From: Actinopolymorpha singaporensis
GTDB lineage: Bacteria; Actinomycetota; Actinomycetes; Propionibacteriales; Actinopolymorphaceae
Assembly: GCF_900104745.1 (NCBI RefSeq)
Contig: NZ_LT629732.1
Span: forward strand, 5,319,981-5,383,980
DNA: 64,000 nt
Reading direction: 5' to 3'
Positions within the stretch are counted from its first letter, which is position 1. Each line of letters begins with the position of its first letter. Positions 53,259 through 63,712 of this stretch are shown here, in pieces. A model generated the notes under the pieces. It did not search any database. It saw only the letters and a program-made list of their open reading frames with translations, and had not been told where the DNA came from. The position numbers were made by a program, and so were the translations under genes.

Positions 53259-54289
53259 GCGACGAGACCTCTCGTGGCGAGGTTCCCGTCCCGGCCGGCC
53301 CGACCGGCACCGGGTACGAGGACCCGGTGCCCAACCCCGGTCTGCCGACGCACGGGCCGCGTCCCACCGACGTCGACGAGGCTGCCGCCAAGCGGGCGGA
53401 GCGCCAGGTCGCCACGATGTTCGGCCTGGCCACGCTGCTGACGCTCGGCTTCGTGGTCGCCTACTTCGCCATTCCCACCGACGCGACCTTCCTCGGCTTC
53501 GGTGCGTCCACCTTCGTCATGGGGATGACCCTCGGCCTCGCGCTGCTGTTGATCGGGATCGGTGCGGTCCAGTGGGCCCGCAAGCTGATGTCCGACAACG
53601 AGATGGTCGAGGAACGCCACCCGGCCAAGTCGACCGACCAGGAGCGGGCCGAGGCCATCGCGACCGTCCGGCAGGGCGGCGAGGAGAGCGGCATCGGCCG
53701 CCGCAAGCTGATCCGCAACTCCCTGATCGGCGCGCTGGCCGCGCTCGGGCTGCCCGTGATCGTGCTGTTGCGTGACCTCGGGCCGCTGCCCGGCAACGCG
53801 TCCGCCCACACGATCTGGCGCCGCGGCACCCGGATCGCCAACGACGTGACCTTCAAGCCGATCAAGGCGGAGGATCTCGAGCTCGGCCAGCTGGTCAACG
53901 CCGTACCGGCCACGCTGGAGAAGGTGCCCGAGGGCGCCGAACGCCAGGACGCCAGGGCGAAGTCCTCGGTGATCGTCGTCCGGATGAAGGAAAACGACAT
54001 CCGGGCCCTGCCGAACCGCCGCAACTGGGGCGTTTCCGGCATCCTCTGCTACTCCAAGGTGTGCACCCACGTCGGCTGCCCCGTTAACCTGTGGGAACAG
54101 CAGACACACCAGGTCCTCTGCCCCTGCCACCAGTCGACGTTCAATCTCGCCGACAATGGAAGGGTCGTCTTCGGGCCGGCTGCGCGGTCGCTGCCACAGC
54201 TGCCGATCATGGTCGACTCCGAGGGATACCTGGTCGCCCAAAGCGACTTCACCGAGCCCGTCGGACCGAGTTACTGGGAGCGCGGATGA
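53255..54289 (+). CDS. qcrA: Cytochrome bc1 complex Rieske iron-sulfur subunit
   Basis: 344 residues from ATG 53255 (ATGA overlap with qcrC). Actinobacterial type with three N-terminal membrane helices (about 52-72, 82-105, 158-172) and a C-terminal Rieske domain with CTHVGC and CPCHQSTF (2Cys-2His cluster) near 270-290. It passes electrons from menaquinol to QcrC. It overlaps qcrB by 4 bp. Confidence 0.95.
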   Translation: MSDETSRGEVPVPAGPTGTGYEDPVPNPGLPTHGPRPTDVDEAAAKRAERQVATMFGLATLLTLGFVVAYFAIPTDATFLGFGASTFVMGMTLGLALLLIGIGAVQWARKLMSDNEMVEERHPAKSTDQERAEAIATVRQGGEESGIGRRKLIRNSLIGALAALGLPVIVLLRDLGPLPGNASAHTIWRRGTRIANDVTFKPIKAEDLELGQLVNAVPATLEKVPEGAERQDARAKSSVIVVRMKENDIRALPNRRNWGVSGILCYSKVCTHVGCPVNLWEQQTHQVLCPCHQSTFNLADNGRVVFGPAARSLPQLPIMVDSEGYLVAQSDFTEPVGPSYWERG

Positions 54290-55995
54290 GCAGCGCGACA
54301 CCACACCCCCTCGGCAAGCCCCTGGAGTTCCTGGACGATCGCATCGGCCTGGCCAAGCTCGTCAGGAAGAACATCCGCAAGGTCTTCCCCGACCACTGGT
54401 CGTTCCTGCTCGGTGAGATCGCGCTCTACAGCTTCATCATCCTGTTGCTGTCGGGCACCTTCCTGACGCTGTGGTTCAAGCCGAGCATGCAGGAGGTCGT
54501 GTACAGCGGTCCCTACGTGCCGTTGCGCGGCGTGCACATGTCCGAGGCGTTCGCCTCGACGCTGCACATCTCCTTCGACGTCCGCGGCGGGCTGCTGATG
54601 CGGCAGATCCACCACTGGTCGGCGATGCTCTTCATCGGCGCGATGACCCTGCACATGCTCCGGACGTTCTTCACCGGGGCGTTCCGCAAGCCGCGGGAGA
54701 TCAACTGGCTGATCGGGACCATCCTGCTGCAGCTGGGCCTGGTCGAGGGCTTCACCGGCTACTCACTCCCCGACGACCTGCTCTCCGGCACCGGTCTGCG
54801 CTTCATCGAGGGTCTGCTGCGGGCGTTCCCGGTGGTCGGCACCTACCTGTCGTACTTCGTGTTCGGCGGGGCGTTCCCGGGCGACATCGTCATCCCACGC
54901 CTGTATCCGGTGCACATCCTGTTGCTCCCCGGAGTCATCCTGGCGCTGATCACGGCGCACCTGGCGCTGGTCGTCTACCACAAGCACACCCAGTTCCCGG
55001 GCCCCGGGCGGACCAACCAGAACGTCGTCGGCTACCCGCTGCTTCCGGTGTACATGGCCAAGGCCGGCGGCTTCTTCTTCATCGTCTTCGGCGTCACCGC
55101 GCTGATGGGTGTGCTGTTCCAGCTGAACCCCGTCTGGGTGTACGGGCCGTACAACCCGTCCCAGGTCGGTGCCGGCACCCAGCCCGACTGGTACATGGGC
55201 TGGGTCGAGGGCGGCCTGCGCATCATGCCGAACTGGGAAACCCACATAGCGGGCTTCACCATCAGCTGGAACATCTTCGTGCCAGGCTTCGGTCTGCTCG
55301 GGCTGCTGGCCGTCGTCCTCGCGCTCTACCCGTTCATCGAGTCCTGGGTGACCGGTGACCGGCGCGAGCACCACCTGCTGGACCGGCCCCGCAACCAGCC
55401 GGTGCGGACCGCGTTCGGTGTGGCCGGGATGACGTTCTACGGCCTGCTGTGGATCGGCGGCGGTAACGACATCATCGCCACCATCTTCCACCTGGCGATC
55501 AACGACATCACCTGGTTCCTCCGCTTCGCTGTGTTCATCGGCCCGGTGATCGCGTTCCTGATCACCAAACGGATCTGCATCGGCCTGCAGCGCCGGGACC
55601 GGGAGCGGCTGCTCCACGGCCGGGAGACGGGCATCGTCATGCGGGCTCCCAACGGAGAGGTCAGCGAGATCCACGCTCCCCTCGATCCGGAGGAGGCTTG
55701 GACGATCGCCAGCCACGACCGCCAGGAGCCGCTCGAGGTCGGTTCGGGCGTGGACGCCCACGGTGTGGCCGACCCCCACTTCCGGCGGCGGAAGCTGCGC
55801 GCGCGTGCGTCCCGCTTCTACTTCGGCGACCAGCTACAGGTGCCGACGAAGGCCGAGTTGGAAGCCGCCCACGGCAACGGCCACGGCCACGAGCTGGCCA
55901 ACGGGAACGGCCACGCCCGCGAGCTGGCCAACGGCCACGGCGACGGTACGAAGCAGGTCGGCGCCGGCGGCGGGAGCTCCCGCTCCGAGCACTGA
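54286..55995 (+). CDS. qcrB: Cytochrome bc1 complex cytochrome b subunit
   Basis: 569 residues from ATG 54286. Eight-helix cytochrome b core with heme histidines in RQIHHWSAMLF near 108 and further on in LLPGVILALITAHLALV near 215. The quinol-site PDWY-like motif reads QPDWYMGW near 300. The last 100 residues are cytoplasmic and end in an unusual tail with repeated Asn-Gly-His and Glu-Leu-Ala-Asn words. A strong hairpin follows the stop codon. Confidence 0.95.
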   Translation: MSSATPHPLGKPLEFLDDRIGLAKLVRKNIRKVFPDHWSFLLGEIALYSFIILLLSGTFLTLWFKPSMQEVVYSGPYVPLRGVHMSEAFASTLHISFDVRGGLLMRQIHHWSAMLFIGAMTLHMLRTFFTGAFRKPREINWLIGTILLQLGLVEGFTGYSLPDDLLSGTGLRFIEGLLRAFPVVGTYLSYFVFGGAFPGDIVIPRLYPVHILLLPGVILALITAHLALVVYHKHTQFPGPGRTNQNVVGYPLLPVYMAKAGGFFFIVFGVTALMGVLFQLNPVWVYGPYNPSQVGAGTQPDWYMGWVEGGLRIMPNWETHIAGFTISWNIFVPGFGLLGLLAVVLALYPFIESWVTGDRREHHLLDRPRNQPVRTAFGVAGMTFYGLLWIGGGNDIIATIFHLAINDITWFLRFAVFIGPVIAFLITKRICIGLQRRDRERLLHGRETGIVMRAPNGEVSEIHAPLDPEEAWTIASHDRQEPLEVGSGVDAHGVADPHFRRRKLRARASRFYFGDQLQVPTKAELEAAHGNGHGHELANGNGHARELANGHGDGTKQVGAGGGSSRSEH

Positions 55996-56015
55996 GGCGG
56001 ACACCAAGCCCACGC

Positions 56016-56058
56016 GCACTGTGCCGCGGCTCACCTCCTGGTGGCCGCGGCACAGTGC
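56016..56058 (+). terminator. Very strong hairpin ending the qcr operon
   Basis: Perfect 14-bp arms GCACTGTGCCGCGG and CCGCGGCACAGTGC. The loop itself pairs CACC with GGTG around TCCT, giving an almost continuous stem, 20 bp after the qcrB stop. Confidence 0.85.
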
Positions 56059-56164
56059 TGTTCCGGCGCTGTCGCCAGCCCTGGGGGTTTCGCACGGCGC
56101 CGGTCAGGGACACCCGGCACGAACCTGCGGACGGCCGCCGTGGTAAGGCACAGCGCCCCGCCGG

Positions 56165-56918
56165 ATGGCCGAGTTCCTCGGGACGGACGCGCGCCGCTAC
56201 GACCAGGTCCGACCCGCCTGCCCGGACGCCCTGATTGCACGGGTGGTCGCAGGAGCCCTGGCCCGGACGGACTCGACGTCGGCCGCGGTACCAGCATCGC
56301 GACCCGTTGGTTCCAGGCCGCGAGGTGCAGCGTGCTCGGGCGTCGAACCCCGATGCGCGGATGGCCGAGTTCGCGCGAGCGCGCGGGCTGCGCGTCGAGG
56401 TCGCGACGTTCGAGACCTGGCAGCCGGCCGGCCGGGCGTTCGACACCGTCACCGCCGCCCAGGCCTGGCGCTGGGTGGACCAGGCGGCCGGCTCCGTGAA
56501 GGCCGCACAGGTGCTGCGGCCCTGGAGGGCGGCTGGCGATCTTCGGGCACTCGTCGAGGTCGCCGAGCCGTTCGCCGCCGCGTACCGGCTAGTGGCACCG
56601 GACTACCCCTCGAAGCCCAACCGGCGCGGCGGCCGCTGAGCGTCTGGGCCGGCTACGCGAAAGTTCGCCGACCAGCTCCGCGACACCGGGCTCTTCGACA
56701 CCCCCGAGCAGTGGCGGTTCGACCAGGAGCGGGCCTACACCCGCGACCGGTGGCTGGCCCTGCTGCCCACCACCGGTGGCGTCACTCGGCTGCCGGCGGA
56801 CCGGACGGCCGAGATCCTCCAGGCCGTCGGCGCCGCCGTCGACGCGCTGGGCGGGCGGTTCACGATGCTCCACACCACCTTGGCGACGACGGCGGTACGG
56901 GTCACCACCGGCGCCTGA
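56165..56918 (+). pseudogene. Broken class I SAM methyltransferase gene
   Basis: Pieces of one methyltransferase lie in order but in different frames: MAEFLGTDARRYDQVRP (56165 on); GPDGLDVGRGTSIATRWFQ in the next frame; DARMAEFARARGLRVEVATF with QAWRWVDQAAG in the third. An in-frame stop at 56637 is followed by EQWRFDQERAYTRDRW and LLPTTGGVTRLP up to TGA 56918. Two frameshifts, one stop, a deletion after VLRP, and loss of the motif I cysteine/glycine (DVGRGTS) show inactivation. It lies between the two converging respiratory operons. Confidence 0.8.
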
Positions 56919-56939
56919 GCACCAGAGCCACGAACACGC

Positions 56940-57015
56940 AACGGGCCCCCGTCCACGAGGACGTGGGGCCCGTTTCGTGTCCCCGGTGCGTCCCCACGTC
57001 CTGGTGGACGTGGGG
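56940..57015. terminator. Two successive hairpins sharing a GGACGTGGGGCCCG word
   Basis: The first hairpin (56940-56972) has arms AACGGGCCCC / GGGGCCCGTT with an inner CGTCC / GGACG stem, followed by TT. The second (56992-57015) has perfect arms CCCCACGTCC / GGACGTGGGG around TGGT. They lie just past the L,D-transpeptidase stop (minus) and after the methyltransferase remnant (plus). Confidence 0.75.
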
Positions 57016-57043
57016 CCCGCTCCGATTACTTCGGCCTTGTTCC

Positions 57044-58243
57044 CTACAGTGCGCTGCCGGCCTTCCAGTCCGTCCAGGAGACGTTCCAGTCGCCGTACCC
57101 GTTGCCGGTGGTCTGCATCGGCGAGCCGTCCTTGCTGGACACCTCCACCGGGTCACCGACGTGGGAGACGTGCCACAGCCAGTCGGAATCCTTCGTGTTC
57201 ATACCCACGCAGCCGTGGCTGACGTTGGCACGGCCCTGGGAGCTGGTCGACCAGGTGGCGGTGTGCAGGAACTCGCCGCTCCAGGTCAACCGGAGCGCCC
57301 ACCTTCCGGTCAACCGGTAGTGCTCCTTCTCGCCGATGGCCTCGTTCTTGAAGAGGACGTTCTCCCGCTTCTCCAGGATCACCTTCGTGCCGTTGCGGGT
57401 CCGCCACCCCTTCTTTCCACCGGTCACGTCGATGGTGCGGGCCAGCTTGCCGTCCACGTACACCTTCGCGGTGTGCGTGCGGTCGAGGTCGACCTTGGTG
57501 ACCACCGAGTTGGTGATGCTGAACGTGCGGACCTTGTCCCTGATCCCCCACGCCCCGTTACCGGCGTCGAAGTCCTTGGTGTTCACCTTCAGCGTCACGT
57601 TCGTGTGCGCCGGCCAGTAGGTCTTCGGACGGTAGTGGACCTCGGAGTCGCTGAACCAGTGCCAGGCTCCCTCGACCGGCTTGGACGTCTCCAACACCAG
57701 CCGCTTCTGCGCTGCGGCGCGATCCTTGACCGGCTCGGTGAACTTCACGATGATCGGCATCCCCACGCCGACGTTGTAGCCGTTCAGCGGGGTGATGTCG
57801 GTGCCCAGCACCTTGGCCGGCGGCGCCGTGGTGAAGGTCTGGCTGAGATCGGTCGCCCGCCCGTCGGCGTTCTTCGCGCTCGCCGTCACCGTGTACGTCC
57901 TTGCGGGCAGGAGGGCGTCGGCCTTGGCGGTCCAGGCGGTCCGGGCGGCGTTCAGCGTGCCCTGAAGGTCGGCGACGCCCTCGCTGGTGACGGTGACCTT
58001 CTCCAGCTTGCCGCCGCTGACGGAGACCTTCACCGGGTCGGTGAGCGCCACCTTCGCCGACTTCTTCGCGGAAAGTGTGATCTTGGCCGGTGGAGTCGTC
58101 TTCTTGGGAGTCGCCGCCGAGCGGTTGCCCGGATTGGCGTTCGCCTCGATCGGGTCGCCCGTGGACTTCGACTGACACCCGACCACCAACACCATTGCCA
58201 GCAACGCTGCCAGCACCCCTGCTCTACGCACCACTGACCGCAT
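57044..58243 (-). CDS. L,D-transpeptidase lipoprotein with Ig-like domains
   Basis: 399 residues from ATG 58243 (an ATG at 58261 adds six residues). Lipobox LVVGC near residue 23, then two immunoglobulin-like domains (about 60-150 and 150-260) and a YkuD catalytic domain with HTATW and the signature SHGCVGM (catalytic Cys near 350). It forms 3-3 cross-links in peptidoglycan from outside the membrane. The architecture matches mycobacterial LdtB-type enzymes. Flanked by hairpins on both sides, so monocistronic. Confidence 0.92.
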   Translation of the reverse strand: MRSVVRRAGVLAALLAMVLVVGCQSKSTGDPIEANANPGNRSAATPKKTTPPAKITLSAKKSAKVALTDPVKVSVSGGKLEKVTVTSEGVADLQGTLNAARTAWTAKADALLPARTYTVTASAKNADGRATDLSQTFTTAPPAKVLGTDITPLNGYNVGVGMPIIVKFTEPVKDRAAAQKRLVLETSKPVEGAWHWFSDSEVHYRPKTYWPAHTNVTLKVNTKDFDAGNGAWGIRDKVRTFSITNSVVTKVDLDRTHTAKVYVDGKLARTIDVTGGKKGWRTRNGTKVILEKRENVLFKNEAIGEKEHYRLTGRWALRLTWSGEFLHTATWSTSSQGRANVSHGCVGMNTKDSDWLWHVSHVGDPVEVSSKDGSPMQTTGNGYGDWNVSWTDWKAGSAL

Positions 58244-58409
58244 GCGCCCCCGATTCCCCATGAATGCTCCCGTCCCGGCGGACCTACTCAGTCAGGTCGA
58301 TCCCCCCTGCAGGGACCCCCGGTGCAAGACGTCCTGATCCCCCGGGAAGTTGCACCTGAGTAGGTGTGTCCCGTTAAAGAATACTGAACCGGATCAAGCG
58401 AACACAGAA

Positions 58410-58443
58410 CGAGGGGGCAGACCCACGTGGACCTGCCCCCTCG
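58410..58443 (-). terminator. Hairpin ending the ctaC-ctaD-ctaF operon
   Basis: Perfect 11-bp arms CGAGGGGGCAG and CTGCCCCCTCG with a 12-nt loop containing CCACGTGG, 41 bp past the ctaF stop. Confidence 0.75.
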
Positions 58444-58484
58444 ACCGGGTTGATGCGTTCCGACCGGCCGTCAGCGGGTGGCGA

Positions 58485-58876
58485 TCAGTGCGCGTGCTCC
58501 CCGCGGTAGTACTCGAAGACCATGCCGAGCACCGAGACCGCACCGACTCCGGCGCCGATGATGAAGAGCCACCAACCGAAGACGATGCCCAGGACGAGCA
58601 CGGACAGGGACGCCGCGCAGGCCAGCGGCCACCAGCTGTGCGGGCTGAAGAAGCCGAGCTCGCCGGCTCCCTCCTCGATCTCGGCGTCCTTGCGGTCCTC
58701 CGGGCGCGGGCCCACCCGGCGGGCCGTGAGGAGCACGTAGAACGCCACCAGGGCGGCGAGCAGCGTGGTCATCACCAGCGCGCTGGTTCCGGTCGGGTCG
58801 TGGGACAGGAACCAGTAGACGGGCGAGACGACGAGAAAGAATCCGGTCAGGATCGCGAAGATGTATCCCTCGGCCT

Positions 58877-58880
<4 letters not shown>
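58485..58880 (-). CDS. ctaF: Cytochrome c oxidase subunit IV (actinobacterial)
   Basis: 131 residues from GTG 58880, overlapping the ctaD stop (GTGA). Four hydrophobic segments: about 4-24 ([19 protein letters not shown]), 34-55, 85-102 and 105-122. A charged loop ([18 protein letters not shown]) sits in the middle. The C-terminus EYYRGEHAH is typical of the family. Small actinobacteria-specific subunit of the aa3 oxidase. Confidence 0.9.
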
Positions 58881-60651
<1,771 letters not shown>

Positions 60652-60655
<4 letters not shown>

Positions 60656-61524
60656 TTGGTCCCTCCCTCGCCTTCCGTCTGCAGCCCCTGCTGGGTCCGT
60701 GAAGCCGCGCCGCCGGTGTTCAGGCCCGTCTGGCCCTTGGCCTTCAGCTGACGCAGGTGCGCGGCGTACTCCTCCTTGCTCACCACGTGCACGGTGAACA
60801 GCATCCGGGAGTGGTACACGCCGCAGAGTTCGGCGCACTTGCCGGCGAACTCACCCTCCTTGGTCGGGGTCAGCTCGAAGTAGTTGGTCTTGCCCGGGAA
60901 GACGTCCATCTTGAACAGGAACGCCGGGATGAAGAAGGAATGGACCACATCGGGCGAGTTGAGCTTGAAACCGACCTTCTGCCCCACGGGGAGGTAGAGC
61001 GTCGGAAGGTGCTCGGGGGTCCCGGTCTCCCACACCGTGCCGACGCCGGGTGCGTTCTCGTAGTTGAACGTCCAGCTCCACTGCTGGCCCACGACGTTGA
61101 CGACGTTGGTGGGCGGATCGTTCTTGTCGACCTTGAGGATCGCGTTCTGGTCGCGCACGGTGAAGAAGAAGAGCACCGCGATGATCACGAACGGCACCGC
61201 GGAGTAGAGGATCTCGATCGGCAGGTGGTAGCGGACCTGCGCCGGAACGGAGTCGTCCCGGCGGCGGTAGGCGATCACCGCCCAGATGATCAGCCCCCAG
61301 ACCAGGACGCCGACCGCGAGCGCGGCGATCCAGGCGCCCTGCCACAGGCTCAGAGTGTGGGTGGCCCGGTCACTCGCGGGCGGGGGCATGCCGCCCCGCT
61401 TCCAGGTGTCCAGCTGCTCGGTGGAGCAGCCACTCGCCACGAGCAGGGCGATGCCTACGAGCGACGCCACGGACGCCCTGCGCAGAATCGGGCGCGGAGC
61501 GCGTTCGCCAGCGTTCGACCTCAC
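60652..61524 (-). CDS. ctaC: Cytochrome c oxidase subunit II
   Basis: 290 residues from GTG 61524 with GAGAAAGG upstream; the open frame continues to 61710 but that part is not family-like. Lipobox VASGC near residue 33 marks a lipoprotein, followed by two membrane helices (about 60-82 and 105-125). The cupredoxin domain contains the CuA ligands CAELCGVYH and downstream M (SRMLF) near 240, and [10 protein letters not shown] near 155. It receives electrons from QcrC. First gene of the minus-strand oxidase operon. Confidence 0.95.
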
Positions 61525-61717
61525 GGGATGCCTTTCTCCCTCAGACCCTCCGCACCGGCGACTACACAGACCCACCGGGTGCACAGCGGCGCAACCTCGT
61601 ATCAGCGACAGAAACCCTACTCGCAGGACTTGTCCGCACGGCCCGCACCCTCCCGGCGGGCGGAAGCCCCCCTCAGGGCGCACGGCGACGGACCGTCCCG
61701 GCGCACACATGGTCGGC

Positions 61718-62719
61718 TCAGGAACGCGTGATCTTCTCCTGGACGCGGGTGAGCATGGGCTCGACGTCGGCCGCGGCGTCGTCGCCGTACGCCTCGGCCA
61801 GCCGGCCGAGGAAGGTCTCCCGGGTGAGGGCGTACTCCTGCGGGCCGACGGTCTCGATCACGTGCGCGGCGAGCAGGCAGCCGACCTGCGCGGCCCGCTC
61901 GAGGTCGAGCCCCCAGCCGACCGAGGCCAGGAAACCGGCACGGAAGCCGTCGCCCACGCCGGTGGGGTCGACCAGGCCGCGTACGGGTGCGACGCCCACG
62001 TGGATCGGCGCCTCGCCCTTGCGGTGGATGCGGACACCCTCCGAGCCGAGCGTGGTGACGACCACGCCGACCCGGGTCAGGATCTCCTCGGTGTTCCAGC
62101 CGGTCTTCTGCTCGGTCAGCGCGGATTCGTACTCGTTGGAGAGGAAGTAGGTGGCGCCGTCGATCAGCTCGCGGATCAGCTCCCCGTCGGACCAGGCGAG
62201 CTGCTGGGAGGGGTCGGCGGCGAACGCGTAGCCGCGGTCCCGGCACTCGTCGGTGTGCCTGCGCATCGCCTCGGGGTCGTTGGCGCCGATCACCACGAGG
62301 TCGAGCCCGCCGACGCGTTCGGCCACGGGGGCGAGCTCGATCTTCCGGGCCTCGCTCATCGCGCCGGGGTAGAAGGTGGCGATCTGGGCGTGGGCGGAGT
62401 CGGTCGTGCACACGAACCTCGCCGTGTGGTGTTCGTCACTTGTGTGCACCGAGCCACAGTCGACGCCGTGCCGCTCCAACCACGAACGGTAGTCGGCGAA
62501 GTCGTGGCCGACCGCGCCGACGAGGACTGGGTCCAGGCCGAGGCAGGCCATGCCGAACGCGATGTTGGCGGCGACGCCACCCCGGCGTACCTCGAGGTCG
62601 TCGGCGAGGAACGACACCGAGATCTTGTCCAGCTGGTCGACCACGAGGGAGTCGCGGAACTTGCCGCCGAACGTCATGAGGTGGTCGGTGGCGATCGACC
62701 CGGTAACCGCGATTGGCAC
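61718..62719 (-). CDS. PfkB-family carbohydrate or nucleoside kinase (adenosine-kinase-like)
   Basis: 333 residues. The N-terminus MPIAVTGSIATDHLMTF and RRGGVAANIAFGMACLG near 45 are typical of actinobacterial adenosine-kinase-like PfkB enzymes. The catalytic anion hole is DPTGVGDGFRAGF near 265, and NEYESALTEQKTGW and TTLGSEGVRIH fit the ATP site. It phosphorylates a sugar or ribonucleoside. In many actinobacteria it neighbours the cytochrome oxidase genes, as here. Confidence 0.87.
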   Translation of the reverse strand: MPIAVTGSIATDHLMTFGGKFRDSLVVDQLDKISVSFLADDLEVRRGGVAANIAFGMACLGLDPVLVGAVGHDFADYRSWLERHGVDCGSVHTSDEHHTARFVCTTDSAHAQIATFYPGAMSEARKIELAPVAERVGGLDLVVIGANDPEAMRRHTDECRDRGYAFAADPSQQLAWSDGELIRELIDGATYFLSNEYESALTEQKTGWNTEEILTRVGVVVTTLGSEGVRIHRKGEAPIHVGVAPVRGLVDPTGVGDGFRAGFLASVGWGLDLERAAQVGCLLAAHVIETVGPQEYALTRETFLGRLAEAYGDDAAADVEPMLTRVQEKITRS

Positions 62720-63042
62720 GAAGAAGTCCCCTTCGGAATGGTCGGACGGCGAACCGGCAGCTCACCATACCGAGCGCGGACCGGTCGGCGCCGTGCTCGG
62801 CTCGGCGAGTCCGGGCCGGCCGGGCGTCTCCCCGCAGCCCTCCCAGGCCGCCGGGTGTGGCGCGGGCGCCCGTGGCAAAACCCGCGGCCGGAACCGGCGG
62901 CGGTGGGACGGCGTCCATGTGGGCGGGCAGGTGTTCGCTCCGGTCGCGGCCAGGAGAGCCCCGGGCCGTGGTTGCCCGGCGCCCACCGGTCCTCGCCGGT
63001 ACGCCGGCAAAGCCAGGCACCTCGACGTCCCCGGGGGAACAC
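62720..63042. other. Divergent intergenic region without recognisable gene
   Basis: This 323-bp gap lies between the divergent PfkB kinase and lipoprotein genes. It is very GC-rich. I found no convincing ORF with a ribosome site, hairpin or promoter pair, although both genes' promoters should be here. Confidence 0.4.
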
Positions 63043-63666
63043 ATGAGGTCACCGTCCGCGGGTCCCGTCCGTCCCAACCGTCCCAACCGTCCCGTTCGCA
63101 CCGCCGCGGTCCTGGCCGCACTGGCCGTGCTGACCCTGTCCACCTCGTGCGGAGCCGGTACGACCGTCGAGGCCGGTGACCGGCCGGACTCGCCCACGGC
63201 CACGAAGTCAGCCGCCCCAACGCCGTCGGCCACCGAGTCCGCTCGGCCCACCCCGTCGGCGACCTCCTCTCCCGGCTCGACCAGGCGACCCGGCGGCGAG
63301 GGCGGCAAGGGCGGCAAGGGCGGCAAGGGCGGCGACCGGCCCGGCATGCCGCCGGCCACCCCGCCGGGAGAGAACTGGCAGCCGCTGATCCGGGTGGACG
63401 CCGTCGACGGCACACCCGCCGTCCGGACGCTGAAGGTGCACTACGCCCTGCCGACGCCGTGCTCGCCCGGCCTGCGACGCGCCGAGGTGACCGAGCGCCC
63501 CGACGCCGTGGTGATCAAGCTGCACCGCGACCCGCCCGGCAGGAGCGACGTGATCTGCGCCCAGGTGATCAAGGAGCAGTCCGTAGAGGTTCACCTGGAC
63601 ACGCCGGTCGGTGCTCGGCCGCTGGTCGACGGATCCTCCGGCCGGGTGGTCAAGCTGCGCGGCTGA
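63043..63666 (+). CDS. Hypothetical lipoprotein with Pro/Thr and Gly/Lys linker
   Basis: 207 residues from ATG 63043 (GGGGGAAC upstream). Signal sequence with lipobox-like STSC near residue 36, then a Thr/Ser/Pro-rich stretch with repeated Pro-Thr-Pro-Ser-Ala words, a Gly-Gly-Lys repeat encoded by three identical 9-bp units (63301-63327), and a compact C-terminal domain (about 115-207) with two cysteines (TPCSPG, DVICAQV). Probably exported and membrane-anchored with the small domain held through the wall. Function unknown. Confidence 0.72.
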   Translation: MRSPSAGPVRPNRPNRPVRTAAVLAALAVLTLSTSCGAGTTVEAGDRPDSPTATKSAAPTPSATESARPTPSATSSPGSTRRPGGEGGKGGKGGKGGDRPGMPPATPPGENWQPLIRVDAVDGTPAVRTLKVHYALPTPCSPGLRRAEVTERPDAVVIKLHRDPPGRSDVICAQVIKEQSVEVHLDTPVGARPLVDGSSGRVVKLRG

Positions 63667-63712
63667 CGCCTGTCCGCCGAATCGCCGCCGGCTCGGGACC
63701 CGCGGCGTACGC

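Noticed and set aside
61525-61710. Longer N-terminus for ctaC
   Set aside because: The added 62 residues are Gly/Pro/Cys-rich with no similarity to the family, and would put the signal sequence in the middle; GTG 61524 gives a correct lipoprotein signal.
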